From an uncultured Amylibacter sp. (GTDB taxonomy: Bacteria; Pseudomonadota; Alphaproteobacteria; Rhodobacterales; Rhodobacteraceae): DNA of 14,186 nucleotides. Below the pieces are notes generated by a model. That model made no database searches. It was not told where the DNA came from and saw nothing but the letters and a program-made list of their open reading frames with translations. The translations under genes and the position numbers were made by a program. Numbering within the stretch: the stretch's first letter is position 1; every line of letters starts with the position of its first letter. Location of the stretch: contig CALDZS010000056.1 of the NCBI GenBank assembly GCA_937944065.1, forward strand, positions 1 to 14,186, read 5' to 3'. Positions 1-7,651 of this stretch are shown here, in pieces.

Positions 1-557
1 ACCAGAAAACCTGCACCCAAGCACGCCAAAGCAAGTGCGGATCGCGGATCCACAAATCTTTGTGCAATCCAAAGCGTTGCGATAAACCCGACGGATCGCA
101 GCAATGGCGCACTGGCTGTGGGCCATATGCAGTTTCGTTCCGACATAATTGCGCGCAACGGAAGCGACACTAAAACAGCAAAGCACATCACCCAACATAT
201 GCGGCCAAGTTGGACAAGGTCAGACCTGCCTGCAAAATCAAGTCCCGGTGCCAGCAAGCGTGCTTGCCACCCCATCGTCGCCCAACCCATGGAGAAAAGC
301 ACGGCGCAAAACACCCATGCGGCAGCTAAGACCGTTCGTCGGTTGGCATTGGGGGCAGACAGAATTGGTAATAAAACGGCAACAAACGACAGCGCAACAC
401 CATCGCTTAGGATGCTCGGAAGGCCGAAGGCTAGACGAAAGATATCGGCTATCTGCGATACACCGTACAAACGCGCAATCAGTATTTCGCGCAGAAAGCC
501 CGCCAACAAGCCGAAGCCCAGCAAGCCAGCTGTCAGTGCATAAGATCGCTTCATCAT
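1..557 (-). CDS. MurJ/MviN (MVF)-family lipid flippase-like protein, 3' end cut by window edge
   Basis: About 185 N-terminal residues are visible; the gene continues past base 1. The reverse-strand translation begins MMKRSYALTAGLLGF. It contains a segment like the N-terminus of MVF-family transporters: GFLREILIARLYG near residues 20-32, then IADIFRLAFGLPSIL and a hydrophobic stretch ending AVLLPIL. In MurJ/MviN this corresponds to TM1 and the R-E/D-x-x-x-A-x-x-F/Y-G loop, followed by the DAFxxAFxxPNLLR motif. Several hydrophobic helices follow (AAAWVFCAVLFSMGW, CWVMCFAVLVSLPL). The family flips undecaprenyl-linked lipid II or polysaccharide precursors across the inner membrane. The canonical FAEGAF-type sequence after the PNLLR motif is replaced by SDGVALSF, so this may be a paralogue and not the essential MurJ. 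It lies 51 bases downstream of the Kdo transferase on the same strand, so co-transcription is plausible. Two ATGs are adjacent (557 and 554). The only purine-rich stretch, GGAAA, is better spaced for 554. Confidence 0.72.
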   Translation of the reverse strand, partial: MMKRSYALTAGLLGFGLLAGFLREILIARLYGVSQIADIFRLAFGLPSILSDGVALSFVAVLLPILSAPNANRRTVLAAAWVFCAVLFSMGWATMGWQARLLAPGLDFAGRSDLVQLGRICWVMCFAVLVSLPLRAIMSERNCIWPTASAPLLRSVGFIATLWIAQRFVDPRSALALACLGAGFL

Positions 558-608
558 GGTTTCCAAACAGTTAACGAAGCCTGTCTGGTATTAGTTAACA
601 AAGTGTTG

Positions 609-1919
609 CTATGCGTTGGGGCTTTGTTCCCGCATCAACGCTATCAACGTCGTTGCCATATCCGCCACCGCTTGCTGTTTATGCTGTGCCAATTCCGCTG
701 CGGCGCGGGCCAAATCACCGTGATCATCTGCGGTCACAGCCGCAGTCAATGACTTTGCATCGTTGATTTGTTTGCTGCCACCAGCGGCGGACAACATGGC
801 ATAGTCACTGGCGAAATTATAAACATTTGGACCATGCAGGATGGCACAATTTAACCTTGCAGGTTCGTACGGGTTATGCCCACCGACATCCGCAATCGAT
901 CCGCCAACAAGGGCAACGTCCGACAAGCGATACCAAAGACCAAGATACCCAATTCGCGTATCTACATAGACGCTTTTGGTCAGTTTAGTCGGCGGTGTTG
1001 AGCCCAGCTTTGCCGCACTTATCCCTGCGGCGCGCGCAGCCGCAACAATGTCATCGGCTCTGGTTGGTACACGCGGTGCAATGACCAGCACCGCATCAGG
1101 TTCATCGCACAGAATCCGTGCGTGTGCATCGAGCACCACTGCCTCGTCTGCGGCATGCGTAGACGTGGCAACCCATATTCCATTTTCACCGATCAGTTCG
1201 ATCCAAGCAGCACGCTCGTTTGGGGCATCGGCAAGCGGCACGCCCGCCGCTTTTAGGGTGCCAGAGCTTTTCAGCACAGAGAGTTCAACGCCGAACTGAG
1301 CAAAATAATCCTTGGTTTTGCCGTCTTGCGCATCTACCAAATCAAACTTTTGATACAGGTTCGCATAAAGTGATCGTGCCTTTGCTTTCTTACGAAAAGA
1401 AGCCGCATCCATACGTCCGTTTACTATCGCCATAGGGATGCCGCGCCGCTTTGTTTGGGTAATCAAAGCTGGCCAAATATCGCGTTCAGCCCAAATCGAC
1501 AGATCAGGTTTCCAATGGTCTAAGAATTGCGTGATGCCGGGTTTAAAATCCAATGGCAAAAACTGATGAATGGTGCGGGCAGGCAAATTGCGCTTTAGCG
1601 CCTGTGCTGCAGTCGCAGAAGACGTGGTAACCAAGAACGAAAACTTGGGATTTTCCGCCGACATTTGTGCGATCAATCCATTCAACGCCAGCGCCTCGCC
1701 TACGCCGACTGCGTGCATCCAAATCAGTCGCCCTGTTGGCCGCGGCGCGCTTGCTTGTCCCAGTTTTTCCACCCAACGATCAGCATGTTCTTTACCTTTT
1801 TTACGTCGCCATGCCAAAATTGGTCGTGCCAACGGTGCCAACAGTGTCGATGCGACCAAATAACTGCGTAATAAAAATCCGTCTGTTTGATTAATGCCCA
1901 ACCCAAAATCTCGTTTCAT
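609..1919 (-). CDS. waaA: 3-deoxy-D-manno-octulosonic acid (Kdo) transferase, GT30 family
   Basis: 436 residues, close to the usual length of about 425. WaaA transfers Kdo from CMP-Kdo to the lipid A precursor at the cytoplasmic face of the inner membrane. Residues 15-36 are hydrophobic, as expected for the N-terminal membrane anchor. HAVGVGE (69-75) matches the family H-x-x-S-x-G-E motif; Glu75 aligns with the catalytic glutamate of Aquifex WaaA (Glu31). ERDIWP (145-150) matches the E-x-E-x-W-P motif. GGSIADVGGHNPYEPA (339-354) is the CMP-Kdo-binding signature. Some otherwise conserved positions differ: Ser to Gly in the first motif, the G-x-L-K-F/Y-D box reads GTLKAA (220-225), and STHxGEE reads STHAADE (253-259). 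It could therefore be a diverged WaaA or a paralogous Kdo transferase. It is divergent from kdsD (75-base gap), which supports a Kdo role. The start ATG has no clear Shine-Dalgarno sequence. Confidence 0.9.
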   Translation of the reverse strand: MKRDFGLGINQTDGFLLRSYLVASTLLAPLARPILAWRRKKGKEHADRWVEKLGQASAPRPTGRLIWMHAVGVGEALALNGLIAQMSAENPKFSFLVTTSSATAAQALKRNLPARTIHQFLPLDFKPGITQFLDHWKPDLSIWAERDIWPALITQTKRRGIPMAIVNGRMDAASFRKKAKARSLYANLYQKFDLVDAQDGKTKDYFAQFGVELSVLKSSGTLKAAGVPLADAPNERAAWIELIGENGIWVATSTHAADEAVVLDAHARILCDEPDAVLVIAPRVPTRADDIVAAARAAGISAAKLGSTPPTKLTKSVYVDTRIGYLGLWYRLSDVALVGGSIADVGGHNPYEPARLNCAILHGPNVYNFASDYAMLSAAGGSKQINDAKSLTAAVTADDHGDLARAAAELAQHKQQAVADMATTLIALMREQSPNA

Positions 1920-1980
1920 ATCTAGTTATCTTATCTTTTAATCGACCCGTCGCATCTGTTACAAGGCACCAACTGTTAAA

Positions 1981-1985
1981 AAGGT
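1981..1985 (+). promoter_or_regulatory. Ribosome binding site of kdsD
   Basis: AAGGT, preceded by a run of A, lies 9 bases before the ATG at 1995. It supports that start. The 75-base divergent gap it sits in must also hold the promoters of both kdsD and the minus-strand Kdo transferase; I could not assign either with confidence. Confidence 0.5.
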
Positions 1986-1994
1986 CAGACCATC

Positions 1995-2987
1995 ATGTTA
2001 GACAGAAATGCATCCATCAAAGAGGCAGTCCAAGCAAATATTGACGGGCTGACTTTATTTCAAAATGCGTTAACCGATGGTGCACTTACGGATGAATTAA
2101 ACAAAGCGCTAGATTTGATCGTGGCGATGTCGGGTCGCCTGATCATTGCAGGCATGGGCAAAAGTGGTCTGATCGCACGCAAACTGGTTGCAACATTTTC
2201 GTCCACCGGTACCCCCGCCCATTTCGTTCATCCTGCAGAGGCCAGCCATGGTGATCTAGGCATGATCCAAAAGGGTGACGTTTTGTTGTTGTTGTCATGG
2301 TCTGGTGAAACCAAAGAACTGTCCGACATCATGACATATGCGGCGCGGTTCGCGGTTCCAATGATTGCCCTAACAGGATCGCCAACGGGAACCTTGGCAA
2401 AACGCGCGGACGTGGCGATTGTGTCACCAAAGGTTGTCGAGGCCTGCCCGCACAACCTTGCGCCAACCACGTCCACCTTGGTGCAGTTGGCTGTAGGTGA
2501 TGCACTGGCAATCACGTTGTTAAAAATGAAGGGTTTCTCCGAAGCGTCGTTTCGCGATTATCACCCAGGTGGCAAATTGGGCGCAATCCTAACCCCGGTC
2601 AGTGATGTCATGCATACGGGTGACGCAGTACCATTGCTGCCACAAACCGCATCAATTATCGAGGTGATTGGAGAGCTTTCGCAAAAATCGTTGGGTGTTG
2701 TTGGTCTGACCGACGCGGATGGTCAATTGCGCGGTGTGATGACGGATGGTGACATTCGCCGTTATCTTGAAGCAAACTCGCAAGGGTCAATGAAATCTGC
2801 GATGTGGGAAACCAGCGCAGAAACCGTGATGACACGAGAGTTCATTTCCATCGAACCACAGCGTTTGTCCGCACGCGCGATGAGCATGCTGGAAAGCAAC
2901 CGCATCTCTGCGGTTTTTGTGGTCGAAGATGGTGCACCCTTGGGTGTGGTCACGATGCTGCAACTGTTGCAAGCAGGCGTGGCTTAA
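1995..2987 (+). CDS. kdsD: D-arabinose 5-phosphate isomerase (KpsF/GutQ/KdsD family)
   Basis: 330 residues, full length for the family. It interconverts ribulose 5-phosphate and arabinose 5-phosphate, the first committed step of Kdo synthesis. An N-terminal SIS sugar-isomerase domain spans about residues 40-175, with GMGKSG at 53-58. Lys56, Glu149 (VVEACPHN) and His190 (FRDYHPGGKLG) align with catalytic Lys59, Glu152 and His193 of E. coli KdsD; Glu105 or Glu108 stands for Glu111. HPAEASHGDLGM (79-90) is a family signature. Two CBS domains follow at about 204-262 and 276-330, the second containing SNRISAVFVVEDG. AAGGT lies about 9 bases before the ATG and supports the start. The stop overlaps the stop of convergent kdsA by 4 bases. 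GutQ and KpsF are paralogues with the same architecture, but the neighbouring kdsA favours KdsD. Confidence 0.94.
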   Translation: MLDRNASIKEAVQANIDGLTLFQNALTDGALTDELNKALDLIVAMSGRLIIAGMGKSGLIARKLVATFSSTGTPAHFVHPAEASHGDLGMIQKGDVLLLLSWSGETKELSDIMTYAARFAVPMIALTGSPTGTLAKRADVAIVSPKVVEACPHNLAPTTSTLVQLAVGDALAITLLKMKGFSEASFRDYHPGGKLGAILTPVSDVMHTGDAVPLLPQTASIIEVIGELSQKSLGVVGLTDADGQLRGVMTDGDIRRYLEANSQGSMKSAMWETSAETVMTREFISIEPQRLSARAMSMLESNRISAVFVVEDGAPLGVVTMLQLLQAGVA

Positions 2988-3802
2988 CCTTTAACCAAAT
3001 CATCAATCGCTTTCATCTGCGTCAACAATGCACGCATTTCAGTCAATGGCACCATGTTGGGGCCGTCGCTGGGTGCATTGTCCGGATCTTCGTGTGTTTC
3101 CACAAACACAGCAGCCGTTCCAACCGCCACACTTGCGCGCGCCAAAGCTGGAACAAATTGGCGCTGACCGCCAGACGACGTGCCTTTACCCCCGGGTAAT
3201 TGCACAGAATGCGTCGCGTCAAATACAGTCGGATACCCCGTTTCAGCCATGATCGGTAAAGATCGAAAATCAGACACCAACATGTTATAGCCAAAGCTGC
3301 TGCCGCGATCTGTCAGCAGAATGTTCTCGTTTCCTGTACTGGCGATTTTATCGGCGACGTGAACCATATCCCAAGGTGCAAGAAACTGACCCTTTTTCAC
3401 ATTGATTGCTTTGCCTGTTTCACCAGCAGCGATCAGTAAATCGGTTTGGCGGCACAAGAAGGCTGGAATTTGTATCACGTCGCAAACTTTACCCACTTGT
3501 TCACACTGATCCGCGGCATGCACATCCGTCAACACGGGCACTTTAAACTCGTCTTTGATCGCCGCCAAAACCTCTAGCCCTTTATCAATTCCCAAACCGC
3601 GTTGGGTACCGATGCTAGACCGATTTGCTTTGTCATAACTGGCTTTAAAAACGTAAGGAATGCCTAGATCATCGCAAAGCTCGACCATATGCGACGCAAT
3701 TTTCCGCGCATGTTCAAGGCTTTCCAACTGGCACGGCCCCGCGATCAAACCGAACGGCAGACTATTTGCAATTTTATATGATCCAAGTGTGACAGTTTTC
3801 AT
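2984..3802 (-). CDS. kdsA: 3-deoxy-8-phosphooctulonate synthase (Kdo-8-P synthase), metal-dependent type
   Basis: 272 residues; the family is about 270-285. It condenses phosphoenolpyruvate with arabinose 5-phosphate to give Kdo 8-phosphate in the cytosol, directly downstream of the KdsD reaction. IAGPCQLES (20-28) carries Cys24 where metal-independent enzymes such as E. coli KdsA have Asn (GGMNVLES). The other expected metal ligands are present: His198 in DATHSVQ, Glu235 in VETHEDPDNAPSD and Asp246 in the same segment. This predicts the divalent-metal-dependent class, as in Aquifex. KANRSS (58-63) is the conserved PEP and arabinose-phosphate binding loop, and LPGG (202-205) is also conserved. 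AAGGA about 9 bases before the ATG supports the start. The gene is convergent with kdsD, with a 4-base overlap at TTAA, and divergent from galU with about 187 bases between. Confidence 0.96.
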   Translation of the reverse strand: MKTVTLGSYKIANSLPFGLIAGPCQLESLEHARKIASHMVELCDDLGIPYVFKASYDKANRSSIGTQRGLGIDKGLEVLAAIKDEFKVPVLTDVHAADQCEQVGKVCDVIQIPAFLCRQTDLLIAAGETGKAINVKKGQFLAPWDMVHVADKIASTGNENILLTDRGSSFGYNMLVSDFRSLPIMAETGYPTVFDATHSVQLPGGKGTSSGGQRQFVPALARASVAVGTAAVFVETHEDPDNAPSDGPNMVPLTEMRALLTQMKAIDDLVKG

Positions 3803-3937
3803 AGGGCTTGATTCCTTAGTCGGCTACGTTATGCCACGGCTAACAGCTTTGCCGCGATGAATAAAGATGTCAGAGCGGTGGTGACCTGTGGTATTATTTT
3901 GCACAATCCAAAAAAAACAATTTTAAGATGGCTAAGT

Positions 3938-3965
3938 TTCGACACAAATTATGATAACGTATAGA
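3938..3965 (+). promoter_or_regulatory. Possible galU promoter
   Basis: In the AT-rich gap between kdsA and galU, TCGACA (3939-3944) and TATAGA (3960-3965) form a -35/-10-like pair with a short 15-base spacer. A better isolated -10-like hexamer, TATGAT (3950-3955), has no matching -35 at 17 bases. The exact promoter is therefore uncertain, but the gap must contain promoters for both divergent genes. Confidence 0.25.
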
Positions 3966-3979
3966 ACGTAGCAGAATCC

Positions 3980-3984
3980 GAGGG
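3980..3984 (+). promoter_or_regulatory. Ribosome binding site deciding the galU start
   Basis: GAGGG lies 5 bases before the ATG at 3990. A TTG codon immediately in front (3987) is in frame, but would leave only 2 bases after the Shine-Dalgarno sequence. The ATG at 3990 is therefore the preferred start. Confidence 0.6.
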
Positions 3985-3989
3985 CATTG

Positions 3990-4889
3990 ATGAAATCGAA
4001 GATTAAAAAAGCAATATTTCCTGTGGCGGGTTTGGGGACGCGGTTCCTACCTGCGACCAAATCGATTCCGAAAGAAATGTTGCCTTTGGTTGATCGCCCC
4101 TTGGTTCAATATGCTGTAGACGAGGCGCGCGAGGCGGGTATCGACAGTTTTTTGTTCGTATCGGCCCTAGGCAAGTCTGCCATCCCAGACTATTTCGACA
4201 AACACCCAAATTTGGAAGCCAAGCTGCACGCCAATGGTTCAGATGAACTGCTTACCAAGCTACAGAATTCTAACATACCAAGCGGATCAACCGCCTATGT
4301 CAGGCAAGGCGAGCCTTTGGGACTGGGTCATGCGGTTGGCTGCGCGCGCAACTTTGTCGACAACGACGAGTATTTCGCCGTGCTGCTGCCTGATGATGTT
4401 ATCAAAGCAAAGCCAGGCTGTTTAAAGCAGATGGTTGACGCATGGGAAGATACCCAAGCATCCATTGTTGGTACGATGGAAGTGGCTCGCGATCAGGTTG
4501 GAAATTACGGTATTCTGGATTTAGAAAGTGCGCAGGGCCGTTTGGCCAAAGCACGCGGTATGGTCGAAAAACCCGCACCTGACGAGTCCCCGTCAAACCA
4601 CGCGATCATTGGTCGCTACATCCTATCGCCTCATGTGATGCAATTAATCAGCACAACCAAACCGGGCGTGGGCAATGAAATCCAACTGACTGACGCAATA
4701 AACGCAGAGGCGGCATCGGGCCGCGGTGTTTACGGATATCAATTTGATGGCCACCGCTACGATTGTGGATCAATGGCAGGTTTTCTAAAAGCCACAGTCG
4801 ATTTTGGTCTGGATCGACCAGAATTGAAAGACGAGCTGTTGGATTTCCTACGCGAGACTTTGGCGGAATTCGACAAGGTTAAATCTTAG
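3990..4889 (+). CDS. galU: UTP-glucose-1-phosphate uridylyltransferase
   Basis: 299 residues from the ATG, a normal GalU length. It makes UDP-glucose from UTP and glucose 1-phosphate, feeding LPS, exopolysaccharide and glycolipid synthesis. The N-terminus carries the nucleotidyltransferase signature PVAGLGTRFLPATK with KSIPKEMLPLVDRP following. QGEPLGLGHAV contains the conserved G-L-G-H-A segment, and LLPDDV holds the metal-binding aspartates. MVEKP and the Asn-Glu-Ile-Gln-Leu-Thr-Asp segment (GVGNEIQLTDAI) are GalU sugar-binding signatures, and RYDCGSMAGFLKA is the C-terminal signature. A TTG directly before the ATG is in frame, but the GAGGG spacing favours the ATG. It follows a divergent gap from kdsA, and its product fits the envelope-sugar context on the left. 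GAPDH-family protein comes next on the same strand after 57 bases without a clear terminator. Confidence 0.96.
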   Translation: MKSKIKKAIFPVAGLGTRFLPATKSIPKEMLPLVDRPLVQYAVDEAREAGIDSFLFVSALGKSAIPDYFDKHPNLEAKLHANGSDELLTKLQNSNIPSGSTAYVRQGEPLGLGHAVGCARNFVDNDEYFAVLLPDDVIKAKPGCLKQMVDAWEDTQASIVGTMEVARDQVGNYGILDLESAQGRLAKARGMVEKPAPDESPSNHAIIGRYILSPHVMQLISTTKPGVGNEIQLTDAINAEAASGRGVYGYQFDGHRYDCGSMAGFLKATVDFGLDRPELKDELLDFLRETLAEFDKVKS

Positions 4890-4946
4890 CTCACACAACA
4901 ATGCTTTTAAGATCGACGCGACGGGTTATTCAGTTATCGTGCTTTC

Positions 4947-5945
4947 ATGAGTCGTGAACCAATCAAAATTGCTATCAATGGATTTGGCCGTATTGGACGA
5001 AGCCTGCTGCGTATTCTGTTCAAGGAAGAGCATGAATTTCAACTGATGCTGATCAATGACATTGCCAGCATCGAAACCTGCGCCTACTTGTTCGAGTTTG
5101 ATAGCGTGTTTGGTGCCTATCAAGGTGAAGTCAGCCATACTGATACCCATCTTGTCGTCGACGGAATATCCATTCCGTTTTACCATCATTCACACCTAAA
5201 CTCTTTGAACCTAAGCGAAATCGACGTTGTGTTGGACTGCACTGGCCTGCCCAATTCCGCCGAGATGGCCGCACGTGATTTGGCAGCTGGTGCGTCAAAC
5301 GTTCTTATCTCTGGTCCATGTGATCGCGCGCAAGCCACATTGGTTCTTGGTGCAAACGAAGACAAATTGGGGAACCATCGGATCGTGTCGAACGCGTCTT
5401 GCACCACCAATGCGCTAGCCCCATTGGTCCGCGCGTTGGATGATGAGTTTGGTGTCGTCAGTGGGCATATGACAACCGTGCATTGTTATACTGGTAGCCA
5501 GCCCACGGTGGACAAACCACATGGCGACCCTGCGCGATCCCGCGCGGCCGCCATGTCGATGGTGCCGACGACCACCAGCGCGCAGCGTTTGACGGATATA
5601 GTTCTGCCTCATCTAAGCGGCCGCATCGAAGCGCGCGCGATACGTGTGCCGACGGCCAGCGTGTCTGCCATCGATTTGACCGTGCAAACCGACACACCCG
5701 TTACGCCTGAGAAGGTCAACGCGCATTTACTGGGGCTGTCCGAAACATCTTGTGTGTTTGGGTATACAATAAAACCCTTGGTTTCGACCGATCTGCGCGC
5801 GCGACCTGAAAGCTTGATCGTCAGCGGGGCGGAAACTTCGGTTTCTGTTGGTGGCCTTCTACGTGTGTTTGGCTGGTACGACAACGAGTGGGGGTTTTCG
5901 TGCCGTATGTTGGACATGGCGCGGCTGATGGCCGCGCGTGACTGA
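4947..5945 (+). CDS. Type I glyceraldehyde-3-phosphate dehydrogenase family, divergent paralogue
   Basis: 332 residues, the usual family length. INGFGRIGRSLLR (10-22) is the NAD(P)-binding Rossmann loop. Asp38 in INDIAS is the residue usually tied to NAD preference. Cys152 in SNASCTTNALAP is the catalytic thiolate, and His179 in TVHCYTG is its partner. RVPTASVS (233-240) supplies the conserved substrate-phosphate arginine, and WYDNEWGFSCRMLD the C-terminal signature. Departures from glycolytic GAPDH are clear. The phosphate-loop sequence usually reading PTTTGAA is PTTTSAQ (207-213), and the segment usually reading SAPxKxxxPxxVxGVN is SGPCDRAQATLVLGAN. The protein may be a secondary GAPDH (gap2/gapB-like) or a relative of erythrose-4-phosphate dehydrogenase; I do not assign a symbol. 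It has no clear Shine-Dalgarno sequence, lies 57 bases after galU and 46 bases before hemC, and could be co-transcribed with them. Confidence 0.88.
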   Translation: MSREPIKIAINGFGRIGRSLLRILFKEEHEFQLMLINDIASIETCAYLFEFDSVFGAYQGEVSHTDTHLVVDGISIPFYHHSHLNSLNLSEIDVVLDCTGLPNSAEMAARDLAAGASNVLISGPCDRAQATLVLGANEDKLGNHRIVSNASCTTNALAPLVRALDDEFGVVSGHMTTVHCYTGSQPTVDKPHGDPARSRAAAMSMVPTTTSAQRLTDIVLPHLSGRIEARAIRVPTASVSAIDLTVQTDTPVTPEKVNAHLLGLSETSCVFGYTIKPLVSTDLRARPESLIVSGAETSVSVGGLLRVFGWYDNEWGFSCRMLDMARLMAARD

Positions 5946-5991
5946 ATATTGAATGATTGCAGTGTGCATCGCGCCCGCGTAAAACCCACCC

Positions 5992-6933
5992 ATGAATTAT
6001 GACCAATCTAATCCGCTGAAAATTGGAACCCGTGCATCACCGTTGGCGATGGCGCAGGCGCACGAAACACGCGAACGCTTGATGGCGGCAACGGGCCTGC
6101 CAGAAACTGCATTTGAAATAATTAAAATTTCAACCACTGGCGATCAGATTCAAAACCGGTCGCTTAGTGAAATTGGCGGCAAAGGGTTGTTCACCAAAGA
6201 GATTGAAGAACAGCTATTATCAGGCGGCATCGACATCGCGGTTCATTCGATGAAGGACATGCCCGTCGATTGTCCCGATGGGTTGGCCATTACCTGTTAT
6301 CTGCCGCGCGAAGATGTGCGCGACGCCTTTATCTCGCGCAAATATAACAGCATCGCAGAATTGCCCGTCGGTGCCACGGTCGGATCGTCCAGCCTACGGC
6401 GTCGAGCCCAACTGGCCGCTGTGCGTCCCGATTTGAAATTGGTAGAATTTCGCGGCAACGTTCAAACTCGACTGCGCAAACTGGACGAAGGTGTCGCCGA
6501 TGCCACCTTTCTTGCGATGGCGGGCTTGAACCGTTTGGGCATGCCCGACATTGCCAACCCGATAGACGCAGACACGATACTGCCCGCTGTGGCGCAAGGC
6601 TGTATTGGCATCGAACAAAGGATCGATGATCCAGATACAAGCAAGCTGCTAGAACTGATCAATGACAAAACTGCCACTATTCGCTTGGCAGCAGAACGTG
6701 CCTTTTTGGCTGGCCTTGATGGATCATGTCAAACACCTATAGCCGCATTGGCGTTAATCGACGGCGACACGTTGACTTTGCATGGTGAAGTTTTGCGCCC
6801 AGATGGTTCTGAAAAGATAACCCACACGCTGACCGACACTGTGGATCAAGCCCGCCAGATGGGTGTAGCATTGGCCGCAATTATCCGCAGTCAAATGGGC
6901 GAAGGTTTCTTCACCGACACGCGACTACAATGA
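5992..6933 (+). CDS. hemC: Porphobilinogen deaminase (hydroxymethylbilane synthase)
   Basis: 313 residues, full length. It polymerises four porphobilinogen molecules to hydroxymethylbilane in the cytosol, an early common step of haem, bacteriochlorophyll and corrin synthesis. KIGTRASPLAMAQA (10-23) opens domain 1. Asp89 in VHSMKDMPVD is the catalytic aspartate (Asp84 in E. coli). The arginine-rich GSSSLRRRAQL (131-141) and FRGNVQTRL (153-161) bind substrate carboxylates. Cys246 in LDGSCQTPIAAL carries the dipyrromethane cofactor (Cys242 in E. coli). All key residues are present. The start ATG lacks an obvious Shine-Dalgarno sequence. The 3' end overlaps the next gene by 4 bases (ATGA), implying translational coupling. 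No other tetrapyrrole gene is adjacent in the window. Confidence 0.97.
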   Translation: MNYDQSNPLKIGTRASPLAMAQAHETRERLMAATGLPETAFEIIKISTTGDQIQNRSLSEIGGKGLFTKEIEEQLLSGGIDIAVHSMKDMPVDCPDGLAITCYLPREDVRDAFISRKYNSIAELPVGATVGSSSLRRRAQLAAVRPDLKLVEFRGNVQTRLRKLDEGVADATFLAMAGLNRLGMPDIANPIDADTILPAVAQGCIGIEQRIDDPDTSKLLELINDKTATIRLAAERAFLAGLDGSCQTPIAALALIDGDTLTLHGEVLRPDGSEKITHTLTDTVDQARQMGVALAAIIRSQMGEGFFTDTRLQ

Positions 6934-7529
6934 ATATTTTGGCCTGTTCCGATCTGCATCGTGACGAACATGCCGCGCATAGGCTTGTATCTGAAAGTGA
7001 GCGTGCAGATGTGATTATCGTCGCAGGTGATCTGGCGACCAAAGGGCGTGGTGCGATTGCGATCCTGGATATTCTAAAATCAGCATCCGCGCCCGTGGTT
7101 TTGGTACATGGTAATCATGATGTGCCCGATGATCTGGTGGGCTATTGTGACGATTGGAAGGGTGGCCACTATCTGCATGGTACCGACGTGCAAATAGCGG
7201 GGCGGACATTCTTTGGATTGGGTGGGGAAATACCATCGCGCAATTCACATGATTGGAATGCTGCCGTCAGTGAAGAGGAGGCAGCGCAATTGTTAATTTC
7301 GTGCCCCAAAGATGCTGTTCTGATAACGCACACCCCGCCATACGGCGTGGCAGATGTCCAATCCGACGGTAATCACGAAGGTAGCAACGCCGTTGCTGAT
7401 GCGATCCGATCAAGTAGCCCGTCATTGTTGCTTTGCGGGCATATCCACAATGCATGGGGAAAATTTGGCCACATCGGTACGACGCCAGTGCATAATTTGG
7501 GACCGTCGGCCAGTTGGTTTCAAATCTGA
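6930..7529 (+). CDS. Small calcineurin-like metallophosphoesterase
   Basis: 199 residues. All five metallophosphoesterase motifs are present in order: CSDLHRD (Asp8, His10), AGDLATKG (Asp34), VHGNHDV (Asn62, His63), THTPPYG (His134) and CGHIHNAWG (His171, His173). These ligands form the di-metal site that hydrolyses phosphomono- or diesters. There is no signal peptide or membrane segment, so a cytosolic enzyme is expected. The short single-domain form with a terminal GPSASWFQI resembles YfcE/Icc-like or archaeal-type small phosphodiesterases, but the substrate cannot be told from sequence. Its ATG lies inside the hemC stop region (ATGA, 4-base overlap), so it is probably made from the same message. 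A link between the two functions is not established. Confidence 0.88.
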   Translation: MNILACSDLHRDEHAAHRLVSESERADVIIVAGDLATKGRGAIAILDILKSASAPVVLVHGNHDVPDDLVGYCDDWKGGHYLHGTDVQIAGRTFFGLGGEIPSRNSHDWNAAVSEEEAAQLLISCPKDAVLITHTPPYGVADVQSDGNHEGSNAVADAIRSSSPSLLLCGHIHNAWGKFGHIGTTPVHNLGPSASWFQI

Positions 7530-7651
7530 AGGAAAGCAATCACCTGCCTGCATATCAGTTTTCCAAACCGTCCTATTCAAATCGTCGCGGCAATCGAATG
7601 GCGCTTGCGCGATCTTGATCACACCGCTTAACATTCCTGAAACAGCGTCAG

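Noticed and set aside
118..574. Plus-strand open frames of about 141 codons near the left edge
   Set aside because: They are antisense to the reverse-strand flippase gene, which has clear membrane-protein character and family motifs. The plus-strand translations show no recognisable domain.
570..599. Two GTTAAC palindromes 24 bases apart between the Kdo transferase and the flippase
   Set aside because: Six-base palindromes in AT-rich spacer are common. There is no promoter pair or known operator around them.
7605..7634. TTGCGC-18-TAACAT as a promoter for the DUF3422 gene
   Set aside because: Only three of six bases match consensus in the -35, so it is too weak to claim.
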